Numbered from the stretch's first letter, positions 6,324 through 15,137 are shown. The stretch: DNA of 23,519 nt from Stagnihabitans sp043721775 (GCA_043721775.1 JAYSQA010000281.1:1-23519), one strand, 5' to 3'. The notes: a model not told the origin generated them from the sequence alone. A program made the numbers and translations.

Positions 6324-7766
6324 TCATTCCCCTCCAAACACCTGGGAGCCGACCGATTGGCCTAATTTCTTGAGGCCGTCAACGAGGAGCGAGACTTTTA
6401 TGCCCTTGGACCCCTTGACCAGTACCACATCGCCGGCATCGACCAATGACCGCAGACGGGGCAACAGGTCTTTGGCATCCGCCACCCAGTCGCCGCGTTG
6501 GGCGCGCGGCAGAAGGTCGTGCAGCGCCTTCATGCGGGGGCCTATGCAGTGGATGGTGGTGATCTGGTCCAGCCCCGGGTGGTGGACGATGGCACGGTGC
6601 AGCGCGTCTTCGGTGGGCCCCAGTTCCAGCATGTCGCCCAATATGGCAATGCGGCGGCCCGTAGCGATGCGGCCGGGGCCGTCTTGCGGCTGGGCTGCGA
6701 TCAGCACATCCAGCGCTGCCGCCATCGAGGTGGGATTGGCGTTGAAGGCGTCATCGAACATATCAAAGCCCTGACCCTCGATGGCGTCCATCACCACACG
6801 CTCTTTCATGCCGCGGCCTTGTGGCGGGGTCCAGCGGCCAAGGTCGGTGGCAGAAATCACCGGATCAAGGCCAAGCGCCGCCGCCACCGCCAAAGCGCCA
6901 AGGCCGTTGGTGGCGAAATGGCGACCGGGGGAGAGGACCTTGAACAGGAAAGGCTGGCCTGCATGTTCGGCCTTTACGATGGTTACCTCGTCGCAAAGGG
7001 TGGCCGAGGTCATGCGGTAGTCTGCTGCCAGGCTGCTGCCGAAGATCACGACCTGCGCGCCGCAGGCGCGGGCGATGTCGATCAGGATTTGCGAGGTTTC
7101 AAGGTCGGCGGGCAAGACAGCCGTTCCGCCGGGCTCCATCCCTTCGCAGATCGCGGCTTTTTCGCGGGCGATGCCTTCAAGGCTGTCAAAGGCCTCGAGG
7201 TGCGCCGGGGCGATGATGGTGATCAGGGCGACATGGGGGCGCGCAAGTCGCGAGAGGGGGGCGATTTCGCCGGGGTGGTTCATGCCGATCTCGATCACCG
7301 CGAAGTCGGCGTCTTGCGGAAGGCGGGCCAGGGTCAGGGGGACGCCCCAGTGGTTGTTATAGCTGGCCTCGGCGGCATGGACTTTGCCCTGGCCGGACAG
7401 GATGGCGCGCAACATTTCCTTGGTGGAGGTTTTGCCGACTGACCCGGTGACGCCTACGACGCGGGCCTTGGCGCGGGCGCGGCCTGCGGCACCAAGGCGG
7501 GTCAGCGCGTCCAGCACGTCATTCACCATCAGCAGGGGGGCGTCGGGCGACAGACCCACGGGGACATGGCTGACGAGGGCGGCGGCAGCACCTTTGGACA
7601 AGGCGGAGGCCACGAAGTCATGCCCGTCGCGGATATCTTTGAGGGCTACGAAGAGGTCACCCGGCTGGATCGTGCGGGTGTCGATCGAGACGCCGGTGGC
7701 GGTCCATGGCGTGGTGGCGGTGCCGTGGGTGGCTGCGGCGGCTTCGGAAGCGGTCCAGAGGGTCAT
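6324..7766 (-). CDS. murF: UDP-MurNAc-tripeptide:D-Ala-D-Ala ligase MurF
   Basis: ATP-dependent ligase that adds D-Ala-D-Ala to UDP-MurNAc-tripeptide. The 480-residue protein has the N-terminal UDP-binding domain (ATGVSIDTRTIQPGDLFVAL at 23-42), the P-loop GVTGSVGKTS at 105-114, the NNHWGVPLTL segment and the DAFNANPTSM motif of MurF. The open frame continues to 7835 through a palindromic repeat, but the ATG at 7766 gives a standard N-terminus (MTLWTASEAA) and is preferred. Downstream it abuts mraY. Upstream, a 94-bp gap holding the double palindrome separates it from murE, the longest gap inside the operon. Confidence 0.97.
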   Translation of the reverse strand: MTLWTASEAAAATHGTATTPWTATGVSIDTRTIQPGDLFVALKDIRDGHDFVASALSKGAAAALVSHVPVGLSPDAPLLMVNDVLDALTRLGAAGRARAKARVVGVTGSVGKTSTKEMLRAILSGQGKVHAAEASYNNHWGVPLTLARLPQDADFAVIEIGMNHPGEIAPLSRLARPHVALITIIAPAHLEAFDSLEGIAREKAAICEGMEPGGTAVLPADLETSQILIDIARACGAQVVIFGSSLAADYRMTSATLCDEVTIVKAEHAGQPFLFKVLSPGRHFATNGLGALAVAAALGLDPVISATDLGRWTPPQGRGMKERVVMDAIEGQGFDMFDDAFNANPTSMAAALDVLIAAQPQDGPGRIATGRRIAILGDMLELGPTEDALHRAIVHHPGLDQITTIHCIGPRMKALHDLLPRAQRGDWVADAKDLLPRLRSLVDAGDVVLVKGSKGIKVSLLVDGLKKLGQSVGSQVFGGE

Positions 7767-7777
7767 GATGCACCGTG

Positions 7778-7837
7778 GGGTGCGGGCTTTGCACGCGCCA
7801 TGGGATGGCGGGCGTGGTGCGTGCAAAGCACGCACCC
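7778..7837. repeat. Double palindromic (REP-like) element, copy 2, inside the dcw operon
   Basis: The left arm (7778-7799, GGGTGCGGGCTTTGCACGC...) and right arm (7816-7837, ending GCACGCACCC) are inverted copies differing at two positions and separated by 16 bp. The right arm is itself a palindrome, GGTGCGTGC-AAA-GCACGCACC. The element shares its sequence and organisation with 261-317. It lies between murE and murF, so the mRNA would carry either two small hairpins or one long one here. Confidence 0.8.
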
Positions 7838-7860
7838 TGCCGAAGAATGGTGCGTCAGGG

Positions 7861-9345
7861 TCATATCACACCGTCAAGGGCTGCTACGGCGATGCTCGCC
7901 TGTTCGACGTCGTCGAAGGGGTAGATGTCGCCTTTGATCACCTGACCCGTCTCATGCCCTTTGCCCGCGATCAGCAGGGCGTCACCGGGGCCAAGGGCAT
8001 CCACACCGCGCAGGATGGCTTCAGCGCGGTCGCCAACCTCGATAGCTTCGGGGCAGGCTTGCAGTATTGCTGCACGGATGGTGGCGGGATCCTCGGATCG
8101 GGGATTGTCGTCTGTCACAAATACAACATCCGCGTTATCCAGGGCGCAGGCGCCCATCAAGGGGCGCTTGCCACGGTCGCGGTCGCCGCCGGCACCAAAC
8201 ACGATGACAATGCGGCCCATGACATGCGGGCGCAGCGCTTTCAGCGCCGTGGCGATGGCGTCGGGGGTGTGGGCATAGTCGACAAAGACCGAAGCGCCGT
8301 TTGCCCGTGTGGCAGCCAGTTGCATACGTCCGCGCACGCCGGTCAGGTGCGGCAGGGCGGCAAAGACATCGCCCGGCGGCTCGCCTGCGGCGATGACGAG
8401 GGCCGCGGCGAGTGTGACATTCTCGGCCTGAAAGCCGCCGATCAGGTTGAGGCGGGCCTGGTACGTCACACCCCTAAAGGACAGGCGCAGGTCCTGACCC
8501 AAGGTATCAAAGCGTTGGGCGAGGATGCGCAGGTCAGCCTCTGTGCCATGGCCCACGGTGATCAGGCCCTGACCCTTGCGGCGGGCGATAGCGGCAACTT
8601 CGGCGCCTTTGGGGTCTTTCAGGTTGATGACGGCGGTGCCCTCGGGCGGCAGCAGGCGGGTGAAGAGGCCGGCCTTGGCCGCGAAATACGCCTCAAACGT
8701 CTTGTGATAGTCAAGGTGGTCTTGGGTGAAATTGCTAAACCCCGCCGCTTTCAGCCTGACACCGTCCATGCGGCGCTGATCAAGCCCGTGGCTGGAGGCC
8801 TCCATCGCGGCATGGGTCACCCCCGCCTCAGCGGCTTGCGCCAGCATGCGGTGCAGGGTGATCGGGTCGGGCGTGGTATGGGCCGAGGGCGCGGCCCATG
8901 CCCCTTCAACTCCGGTCGTGCCGATGTTGATGGCGGCGTGGCCAAGGTACATCCATATCTGGCGGCAGAAGGTGGCGGTAGAGGTCTTGCCGTTGGTCCC
9001 CGTCACCGCGACCATCGTGGCGGGCTGGGCGCCGAACCACAGGGCGGCAGCACGGGCCAAAGCTTCCCGCGGGTCTTCAGCCAGAACGACAGCCACAGGT
9101 GCCGCTTCGAGCGCCTCTTGCGCGAGGCTGGCGCCGAGGGCATCCGTAAGGATGGCCGAGGCGCCAGCGGCTATGGCGGCGGCGATATAGCTTGCGCCAT
9201 GGGCTGCACTGCCGGGCAGGGCTGCAAACAGGAAGCCCACGCGGACGGCGCGGCTGTCGGCGGTTATTCCGGTGATCACGGGATCACGGCCCGCCCTTGC
9301 AGACAGGCCAAGATGCGACAGGGGTTTTGCTGCGGGAGGTGACAT
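7861..9345 (-). CDS. murE: UDP-MurNAc-dipeptide:meso-diaminopimelate ligase MurE
   Basis: Adds meso-diaminopimelate to UDP-MurNAc-L-Ala-D-Glu. The 494-residue protein has the P-loop TGTNGKTS at 115-122, the THAAMEASSHGL motif near 177-188, Lys224 in the position of the carbamylated lysine (YFAAKAGLF), and DDNPR at 412-416, the signature that selects meso-DAP over lysine. The ATG lies two bases after the ftsI stop (TAA CG ATG), so translation is probably coupled. The cell wall is therefore predicted to be of the usual DAP type. Confidence 0.98.
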   Translation of the reverse strand: MSPPAAKPLSHLGLSARAGRDPVITGITADSRAVRVGFLFAALPGSAAHGASYIAAAIAAGASAILTDALGASLAQEALEAAPVAVVLAEDPREALARAAALWFGAQPATMVAVTGTNGKTSTATFCRQIWMYLGHAAINIGTTGVEGAWAAPSAHTTPDPITLHRMLAQAAEAGVTHAAMEASSHGLDQRRMDGVRLKAAGFSNFTQDHLDYHKTFEAYFAAKAGLFTRLLPPEGTAVINLKDPKGAEVAAIARRKGQGLITVGHGTEADLRILAQRFDTLGQDLRLSFRGVTYQARLNLIGGFQAENVTLAAALVIAAGEPPGDVFAALPHLTGVRGRMQLAATRANGASVFVDYAHTPDAIATALKALRPHVMGRIVIVFGAGGDRDRGKRPLMGACALDNADVVFVTDDNPRSEDPATIRAAILQACPEAIEVGDRAEAILRGVDALGPGDALLIAGKGHETGQVIKGDIYPFDDVEQASIAVAALDGVI

Positions 9346-9347
9346 CG

Positions 9348-11162
9348 TTACTCCTGCGCCACCGGGTCTTTGGCGGGGGCGTTGATCACGGCCACGGTCG
9401 AGACGGCGGCACCTTCGATCTGCGGGCGCAGGCCCAGCAGCGGACCCACACGGCGGATGATCTCGCCCGCCACGGGCACGGCGGTGTAGCCTGCGGTGCG
9501 GCGCGGTTTCAGGCCGGCGGTTTCGACCGGCTCATCCAGCGTTACCACCAGAACGTATTTCGGGTCATTGGCGGGGAAAACCGAGGCGAAGGTGTTGATC
9601 ACCTTGTCCTTGTCATAGCCGCCGCCCTTGCGCGGCTTTTCCGCCGTGCCGGTCTTGCCCGCCACCTCATAGCCCGGCACGTCGGCGAAGGTCGCCGTGC
9701 CATCGGTGACCACCTTGCGCATCATCAGGACACAGGCTTTGGCCGTGGCCTCTGTCACCACGCGAGGTCCGGAGCTGTGGCTGGCAGAGTGAATCAGCGT
9801 CGGCGTCACCTTCAACCCGCCATTGGCCAGCGTTGAATAGGCGGCGGCCAGGTTCAACAGGCTGGTCGACACACCGTGGCCATAAGAGGCCGTCACCGTC
9901 ACGATGCCGGACCAGTTCTTGGGCACAAGGGCGCGGGCTGACGCGGCCTCGAACAACTCGATCTGCGGCGGGTCCAGCAGACCCATCGTTTTCAGGAACG
10001 CTTGCTGGCGGACGCCGCCGATCATCAGGCCGATGTGCGCCGCCCCGATGTTGGAGGACACCGCAATCACCTCGGACACCGATTTTGTCGGGCCGTAGTT
10101 GTGGTTGTCAAATTCGTTGATCCGGAAGCCGTCGTAGATGAAGGGCTGTTTGGTGTCGATCTGGGTGTCAGGCGTGATCAGGCCAAGGTCCATCGCCTGC
10201 GCCACGGCAAATATCTTGAAGGTAGAGCCCAGTTCATAGACCCCCTGCACCGCCCGGTTGAACAAGGGGTTGTCCGAGGGGTCAACCGAGGGGCTGATGC
10301 CGGGCCGGTCGTTGGGGTCGAAGTTGGGCAGCGAGGCCAGCGCCAGAACCTCACCGGTTTTCACGTCCATCAGGATCGCCGCAGCCCCCTTGGCTTGCAG
10401 CGTGTGCATTCCGGTGGCCAGCACTTCCTCGACATTGGCTTGCAAGGTCAGGTCGATCGACAAAGTCAGCGGGCTGGCCGATTGCGCCGGGTCGCGCAGC
10501 CGGGTGTCGAGGTCTTTCTCGATGCCCGCCGTGCCGATAACTTCCGCCGAATCCACACCCTCGGCCCCGAAGGCCGCACCCCCAAGGATGTGCGAGGCGA
10601 GGTTACCATTTGGGTAAAGCCGCATCTCACGCGGGCCGAAGTACAGGCCGGGATCGCCGATTTCATGCACCTTCTGCATCTGCTCAGGGCTTAGCACCTT
10701 GCGGACCCACAGGAAACTGCGGCCATCGGTGAAGCGGCGCTCCAGCGCCTTGGCGTCAAGTTCGGGGAAGATCGCGGCCAGTTCGGTGGCGGCGTGGGCC
10801 GGATCAACCATGTCAGCCGGCTGGGCGTACAGCGAATGGGTCAGCATGTTGGTGGCCAGGATACGGCCATTGCGGTCAAGGATATCTGACCGTTGCGCGG
10901 TGATTGCCGATCCGCCCGCCGCTGCACGCGGCTCGGTCGGTTCCGATGCCGCCAAAGTGCCCATCCGCGCGCCAATCACGCTGAAAGCAATGAAGAACCC
11001 CACGGCCAGGATCATCAGCCGCCGTTCCGCCCGCGTCCGCGCCTTGTCACGCATCTCTTCATGGCGGATCGCAAGGTTTTCTTTCTCGATGGTATCAGGG
11101 TTTTCCCCTCTGACACGGGCATCAAGAATGCGGGCCAAAGGGCGCAGCGGAACGCGGTTCAT
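9348..11162 (-). CDS. ftsI: Septal peptidoglycan transpeptidase FtsI (PBP3)
   Basis: Class B penicillin-binding protein that cross-links septal peptidoglycan. The 604-residue chain has a basic cytoplasmic tail (1-48), one transmembrane helix (about 49-66), the pedestal domain starting RSDILDRNGRILATN (91-105), and the transpeptidase domain. The catalytic motifs are S313-T-F-K316, S369-S-N371 and K503-T-G-T506. The ATG overlaps the ftsL stop by four bases (ATGA). The ~48-residue cytoplasmic extension before the membrane helix is longer than in E. coli PBP3. Confidence 0.97.
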   Translation of the reverse strand: MNRVPLRPLARILDARVRGENPDTIEKENLAIRHEEMRDKARTRAERRLMILAVGFFIAFSVIGARMGTLAASEPTEPRAAAGGSAITAQRSDILDRNGRILATNMLTHSLYAQPADMVDPAHAATELAAIFPELDAKALERRFTDGRSFLWVRKVLSPEQMQKVHEIGDPGLYFGPREMRLYPNGNLASHILGGAAFGAEGVDSAEVIGTAGIEKDLDTRLRDPAQSASPLTLSIDLTLQANVEEVLATGMHTLQAKGAAAILMDVKTGEVLALASLPNFDPNDRPGISPSVDPSDNPLFNRAVQGVYELGSTFKIFAVAQAMDLGLITPDTQIDTKQPFIYDGFRINEFDNHNYGPTKSVSEVIAVSSNIGAAHIGLMIGGVRQQAFLKTMGLLDPPQIELFEAASARALVPKNWSGIVTVTASYGHGVSTSLLNLAAAYSTLANGGLKVTPTLIHSASHSSGPRVVTEATAKACVLMMRKVVTDGTATFADVPGYEVAGKTGTAEKPRKGGGYDKDKVINTFASVFPANDPKYVLVVTLDEPVETAGLKPRRTAGYTAVPVAGEIIRRVGPLLGLRPQIEGAAVSTVAVINAPAKDPVAQE

Positions 11163-11545
11163 GGAATTTGCTCCCCATCGGTGCTGGTCTTTGCGGTGAT
11201 GTCGGGGCTGGGCAGAGCGCCCGCCGTGTCAACCGTGCCTTTGATCACCAGCGCGGGCGGCGGCGGCATGGCGACCTCGTCGGCGCTGCCCAGTTGCAAA
11301 GGCTCGATCGGCATCAGGCCCAGCCGGTCAAAGTTCATCGTCGCCAGATCGCGCAGGCGGTCGGGGCGGTTCAGGTAAGCCCATTCGGCCTTCTGCATGG
11401 CAATCTCGTCCCGCAACGAGGCGATTTCATCCTGCACGGCGGCCATCTGCTTCAACTGATGCTGTGTCGCATAGTTCTCACGGTAGGCCCAGAAGGCCAG
11501 CCCCAGGACCGCGATAAAGGACAACAAGTACAGCACCGGACGCAT
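11159..11545 (-). CDS. ftsL: Cell division protein FtsL
   Basis: Small bitopic division protein of 128 residues. A membrane helix (about 3-21, LYLLSFIAVLGLAFWAY) is followed by a coiled coil (about 28-58, QLKQMAAVQDEIASLRDEIA), the layout of FtsL, which with FtsB and FtsQ activates FtsW/FtsI. The segment LNRPDRLRDLATMNFDRLGL is characteristic of alphaproteobacterial FtsL. The C-terminal ~35 residues are Pro/Ala/Thr-rich and probably disordered. Identification rests on topology and position between rsmH and ftsI, which is the standard order. Confidence 0.92.
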   Translation of the reverse strand: MRPVLYLLSFIAVLGLAFWAYRENYATQHQLKQMAAVQDEIASLRDEIAMQKAEWAYLNRPDRLRDLATMNFDRLGLMPIEPLQLGSADEVAMPPPPALVIKGTVDTAGALPSPDITAKTSTDGEQIP

Positions 11546-12586
11546 CTATCGGCTTCCCTTCCGGGCATTGGGCTTGGGTGCCAGGGGCACGTCGATATCT
11601 GCCATCGCAATTGCCTGCGCCGGGGCCTCGGTCCGCCGCGCCACACGCAGCTTGGCAGAGCGCGAGCGGGGGTTGGCCGCCAACTCATCCGCTTCCGCCT
11701 CGATGGCGCGTTTGTTGATCAGGGTGAAGCGGGCGGTGGTCTCGGCCCGGGCCGGGGCATAGCGGTTGGTGTTGGATTCAGCCCCCGAGGCCAGCTGGAA
11801 GAAGCGCTTGACGATGCGGTCTTCAAGCGAGTGGAAAGTGACAACGGCCAGCAGGCCACCCGGCTTCAACGCCCGTTCCGCAGCGGCCAGGCCGGTGGCC
11901 AGTTCGGTAAACTCGGTATTGACCGCAATGCGCAGCGCCTGAAAGCTGCGCGTTGCTGGATGGCTTTGGCCCGGCTTGGGGCGCGGCAGGCAGCGGGCGA
12001 CCGTTTCAGCCAGTTGCAGCGTGGTCTCGAACGGTGCCTTGACGCGCGCCTCAACAATCGTGCGGGCGATCCGGCGCGAAGCGCGTTCCTCGCCGTAATG
12101 GTAGAGGATATCGGCGATTTCGCCTTCCGAGCCCTTGTTGACGATATCGGCAGCGGATTGGCCCTGCTGGCTCATCCGCATGTCCAGGGGGCCGTCCTTC
12201 TGGAAGGAAAACCCGCGCTCGGGCCGGTCAATCTGCATCGACGATATGCCAAGGTCCAGCACAACGCCGTCCAACGGTTCATCGGCCAGGGTGTCAAGGT
12301 CGGAAAAGGTGCCAAGGGTCAGCTTCAGCCTGTCACCATACTGGCCCGCCCAAAGCGCTGCCATCTGATGCGCCAATGGATCGCGGTCGATGCCGATGAC
12401 CTTGGCGGCCCCGGCGTCCAGCAGGCCCCGGGCATAGCCGCCCGCACCAAATGTGCCGTCCAGCCAGACGCCGGTGACCGGGGCCACGGCCTCCAGAATC
12501 GAGCGCAGAAGAACGGGAATATGGGCCGATCTGTCGTCAACGCGACCGACTTCTGGGCGACCTTGCACCGGATCGCGTGTCTGCAC
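11546..12586 (-). CDS. rsmH: 16S rRNA (cytosine(1402)-N(4))-methyltransferase RsmH (MraW)
   Basis: S-adenosylmethionine-dependent methyltransferase acting on C1402 of 16S rRNA. The 346-residue protein has HIPVLL at the start of the domain, the SAM-binding loop DGTFGAGGYARG (43-54), VVLDLGISSMQID, the SFQALRIAVN segment, and the VTFHSLEDRIVKRFF motif. It starts with GTG at 12586, nine bases after the mraZ stop, with GGGGA as ribosome-binding site. Its TAG stop directly abuts the ftsL ATG. Confidence 0.97.
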   Translation of the reverse strand: MQTRDPVQGRPEVGRVDDRSAHIPVLLRSILEAVAPVTGVWLDGTFGAGGYARGLLDAGAAKVIGIDRDPLAHQMAALWAGQYGDRLKLTLGTFSDLDTLADEPLDGVVLDLGISSMQIDRPERGFSFQKDGPLDMRMSQQGQSAADIVNKGSEGEIADILYHYGEERASRRIARTIVEARVKAPFETTLQLAETVARCLPRPKPGQSHPATRSFQALRIAVNTEFTELATGLAAAERALKPGGLLAVVTFHSLEDRIVKRFFQLASGAESNTNRYAPARAETTARFTLINKRAIEAEADELAANPRSRSAKLRVARRTEAPAQAIAMADIDVPLAPKPNARKGSR

Positions 12587-12595
12587 TTCGTCCCC

Positions 12596-13102
12596 CTAGC
12601 TCGTGGTCTTGAACAAGGACAAGGGATCAGCCCCGCCCAAGAGCCGGGCTTCCAGCGCCTGAATCTCGGCCTTGCGTTTCGCACGGTAGGTGTCCGCACG
12701 CCAGACCCGGAACGAATGCCGAGAGCCGATAAAGGCCAGTTCCACCTCGTCCTTCGGCAGGCCCAGCTTTTCACGGACCTGGCTCGGCGGGCTGAAGCGG
12801 CCATCCTTGTCGGTCTCAACGGCAACGGATTGCTCAACGAAAATGGCGTTGGCCAGATCGTATTCGTCCGTACCCATGGGAATTTGCGCAATGCGGCGGT
12901 CAAGGTCGGCGGCACCGGCCTGGGTGAAGCCCTCGACATAGGCGCGGTCCGATCCGCCATAGACCAGCAGCATCTGAAAACCGTTTCCGAAGGCGGAATT
13001 GTCAGCTTGATCAAAGACATGTCGGAAGGGCGCGGGCAGCATCACGCGGCCCTTGGCATCTACCTTGAGGTAGTGTTCGCCCCTGAACGTCTCGATCACC
13101 AC
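12596..13102 (-). CDS. mraZ: Transcriptional regulator MraZ
   Basis: DNA-binding regulator that in E. coli represses its own dcw operon. The 168-residue protein has two SpoVT/AbrB-like domains. The first begins FRGEHYLKVDAKGRVMLPAPFR; the second contains SVAVETDKDGRFSPPSQVREKLGL, each with the KGR/DGR...P turn of the family. The start is a GTG at 13102 followed by a second GTG codon; a GGGAGG ribosome-binding site lies 11 bases upstream, rather far. It is the first gene of the operon and is preceded by a long leader with a hairpin and TGGGA-type boxes. Confidence 0.96.
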   Translation of the reverse strand: MVIETFRGEHYLKVDAKGRVMLPAPFRHVFDQADNSAFGNGFQMLLVYGGSDRAYVEGFTQAGAADLDRRIAQIPMGTDEYDLANAIFVEQSVAVETDKDGRFSPPSQVREKLGLPKDEVELAFIGSRHSFRVWRADTYRAKRKAEIQALEARLLGGADPLSLFKTTS

Positions 13103-13195
13103 GGCGCAGCGCGCCTCCCTTAAGTCTTGATCCCATCCGGAATCTGGGCAAAATCACTGGAAGAGTGCAGAACTGGCAGGGCGCAAAAATGAATA

Positions 13196-13229
13196 GGCGG
13201 ACCCTGCTGCTGCCACTGCTGGGTCCGCC
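13196..13229 (-). terminator. Hairpin with T-rich tail in the mraZ leader (attenuator candidate)
   Basis: GGCGGACCC (13196-13204) and GGGTCCGCC (13221-13229) are perfectly complementary with a 16-base loop. On the minus strand the stem is followed by TATTCATTTTT. It lies about 95 bases upstream of mraZ and downstream of the promoter candidate at 13406-13434, so it could attenuate the division operon, or end an unseen leftward transcript. Confidence 0.45.
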
Positions 13230-13405
13230 GTCTGTCCCATCGCTGGGTGTCCCGCTTCGTGCGCCGTCTTGGGGGACGTCTGCTCGCGCCACGCGCCGGA
13301 TTCGATTTTCGTTCTTGAGGGGGAAGCCTGTATGAACCTGCCTCTGGCTCTTTATGTTTTGGGCTTGTCGTCTGCCCGCTTCAGTACCGCCCGTCTCTTG
13401 CAACA

Positions 13406-13458
13406 TTTATGCCCGGGCGAATGTCCCACATCAAGGGAAATTTCGGGAAAGCGTCCCA
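13406..13458 (-). promoter_or_regulatory. dcw promoter candidate with phased MraZ-box-like repeats
   Basis: On the minus strand TTGATG (13429-13434) and CATAAA (13406-13411) are separated by exactly 17 bp, a plausible sigma-70 promoter for mraZ. Overlapping and upstream of it are two TGGGA blocks (plus-strand TCCCA at 13424-13428 and 13454-13458) 30 bp apart. Two inverted GGGA blocks on the plus strand (13434-13438 and 13444-13448) lie between them, all on a 10-bp period. E. coli MraZ binds TGGGN repeats separated by 5 bp, so this is a reasonable operator candidate. The rest of 13103-13892 holds no supportable gene; 13500-13620 is AT-rich. Confidence 0.5.
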
Positions 13459-13786
13459 CATGCTGATTGCGAGGATGATGGAGCCAAGACTTTAGGGCAC
13501 AAAACGCCAGCTGTGGTGGGTTTAAAAATACCATACGCTATATTTAGTGACACGCTTTCACGGCGGTCGTTGCCTAAATGTCGCACAATTACAACCTTCT
13601 GTCAGAGTTTTCAGGCTTGGGTGACAAAGTTGGGCGCGCTCTAGGCCGAATCTGGCCGATTTGGCCCGAATCACCCCGTCGTGATGCGTCGGGACTGCGC
13701 TGTGGAGGCCCTGCCCCGGTCCAAAACATCAGCGTGCAATGTCGGTGGGACGGTTTCCCGTACTCTACCACCCGTTCCAGCCTTTG

Positions 13787-13830
13787 CCCTTTGCAGAAAT
13801 ACTCACCGGAGGGTCCGGGAGGCCTCCCGG
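13787..13830. repeat. ATATCCC-type intergenic element, with palindromic end
   Basis: A plus-oriented copy running CCCTTTGCAGAAATACTC, then a GGAGGGTC stretch and the perfect palindrome CCGGGAGGCCTCCCGG (13815-13830). It lies 63 bp beyond the mrp stop, which is on the minus strand. It shares the CCCTTT...AAATA..C...GGGTCCGGG skeleton with the copies at 5152, 16009, 18216 and 23465. Confidence 0.6.
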
Positions 13831-13892
13831 CGCAGGGGGTGCCGGGGGCGGCGGCGCCCCCCGCCTTCCCCGGGCGGGGTGATTTCCCGACC

Positions 13893-14990
13893 TCAGCCCA
13901 TCCCGCCGTCAATCAGCCGCCGCGCCAGCCGCAGATAGGGCTCCGCAAGCGGGCTGTCGGTGGCGGCTATCGGCGTGCCCGCGTCGCCTGCAATGCGCAC
14001 ATCCAGGTTCAGGGGCAATTCGCCCAGGAAGGGCAGGTTCAGCTTCACCGCTTCCGCCGCCACGCCACCATGGCCGAAGATATGCGCCTCGTGGCCACAG
14101 TTGGGGCAAATATAGCTCGACATGTTCTCGATCAGCCCCAGAACCGGCACCTTCAGCTTGTCGAACATATCCAGCGCCTTCCTCGCATCCAACAGCGCCA
14201 CGTCCTGCGGGGTCGAAACCACGATCGCCCCGGTCAGATGGGTGCGCTGCGCCAGCGTCAGCTGCACATCGCCGGTGCCGGGCGGCAGGTCGATGACCAG
14301 CACGTCCAGGCGCCCCCAGGCCACCTGATTGATCAGCTGTTGCAGCGCCCCCATCAGCATCGGCCCACGCCAGATCACCGCCTCGTCTTCCTTCAGCATC
14401 AGACCAATCGACATCATGGTGACGCCATGCGCCGTCAGGGGTTCAATGATCTTGCCATCGGGCGAGGCCGGGCGTTTGGACACCCCCATCATGCGCGGTT
14501 GCGAGGGGCCGTATATATCTGCGTCCAAGAGGCCCACCCTGCGCCCCTGCCGCGCCAGCGCCACCGCAAGATTGGAGGCAACGGTGGACTTGCCCACCCC
14601 GCCCTTGCCCGAGGCAATGGCGATGATGCGGTCCACCCCAGTCACCCGCGCCGGGCCGCCCTGATGCGGTGCGGCATGGCCGCCGATCTTCAGCGAGGGC
14701 GGCTCGGCGGTTGCGGGTTTGCCGGGGGCCGGACGGGCCGCGGGGCCATGCGCGGTCATGACGGCTTGCACCGATGTGACGCCCGGCAGTGCCCGCAGCG
14801 CCTGTTCGGCGGCCTGATGCGCTGCCGAAAGGGACCGGGCTTGATCGGGTGTGGGCGCTTCGATCACGAAACGCACAATACCGCTCTCGATCGTTAGCGC
14901 ACGAATCAAATCGTCGCTCACCAGATTCCCCCCGGTCGGAGTGGAAATCCGGGCCAGCTGCGCTATGACGTTTTCGCGGGTCAGGGGCAT
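13893..14990 (-). CDS. mrp: Mrp/ApbC-family Fe-S cluster carrier ATPase
   Basis: P-loop ATPase that binds and transfers [4Fe-4S] clusters to apoproteins. The 365-residue protein has an N-terminal MIP18/DUF59 domain (about 5-80), a Pro/Ala-rich linker (81-115), the deviant Walker A GKGGVGKST at 128-136, the GLLDADIYGPSQP switch region (153-165), DLPPGTGD near 234-241, and the cluster-binding CPNC at 295-298. The ATG at 14990 follows AGGAGA. It is transcribed alone, toward the division operon, with about 790 bp between its end and the mraZ start. Confidence 0.96.
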   Translation of the reverse strand: MPLTRENVIAQLARISTPTGGNLVSDDLIRALTIESGIVRFVIEAPTPDQARSLSAAHQAAEQALRALPGVTSVQAVMTAHGPAARPAPGKPATAEPPSLKIGGHAAPHQGGPARVTGVDRIIAIASGKGGVGKSTVASNLAVALARQGRRVGLLDADIYGPSQPRMMGVSKRPASPDGKIIEPLTAHGVTMMSIGLMLKEDEAVIWRGPMLMGALQQLINQVAWGRLDVLVIDLPPGTGDVQLTLAQRTHLTGAIVVSTPQDVALLDARKALDMFDKLKVPVLGLIENMSSYICPNCGHEAHIFGHGGVAAEAVKLNLPFLGELPLNLDVRIAGDAGTPIAATDSPLAEPYLRLARRLIDGGMG

Positions 14991-15116
14991 TTATTTCTCC
15001 TGTGCTCAAGGCTTTGGCAGGGTGTTCCGCTTTCGGGCAAAGGGCAAGTGACTGTTGACCAAATGCTCAAAAATTCAGCGAAATAATTGATTAACATGAT
15101 GATTTGGTAAGGCTCA

Positions 15117-15137
15117 GCCATGCGCATGATGCATGGC
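15117..15137. repeat. Perfect inverted repeat upstream of the DUF1127 gene
   Basis: GCCATGC (15117-15123) and GCATGGC (15131-15137) form a perfect 7-bp inverted repeat with a 7-bp spacer, in the AT-rich gap between the divergent mrp and DUF1127 genes. It could be an operator. I found no convincing promoter hexamers next to it. Confidence 0.45.

Noticed and set aside
7767..7835. Longer MurF starting at 7835
   Set aside because: The extra 23 codons would be the translated palindromic repeat, and the ATG at 7766 gives the standard MurF N-terminus.
13332..13466. 44-codon plus-strand frame starting MNLPLALYVLGLSS with GAGGGGG upstream
   Set aside because: It covers the mraZ promoter/operator candidate on the opposite strand and its second half has no protein-like character. 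Not supportable without conservation data.
13103..13892. RNase P RNA or another known large RNA in the long gap before mraZ
   Set aside because: The conserved RNase P core (GAGGAAAGTCC) and other recognisable RNA signatures are absent.
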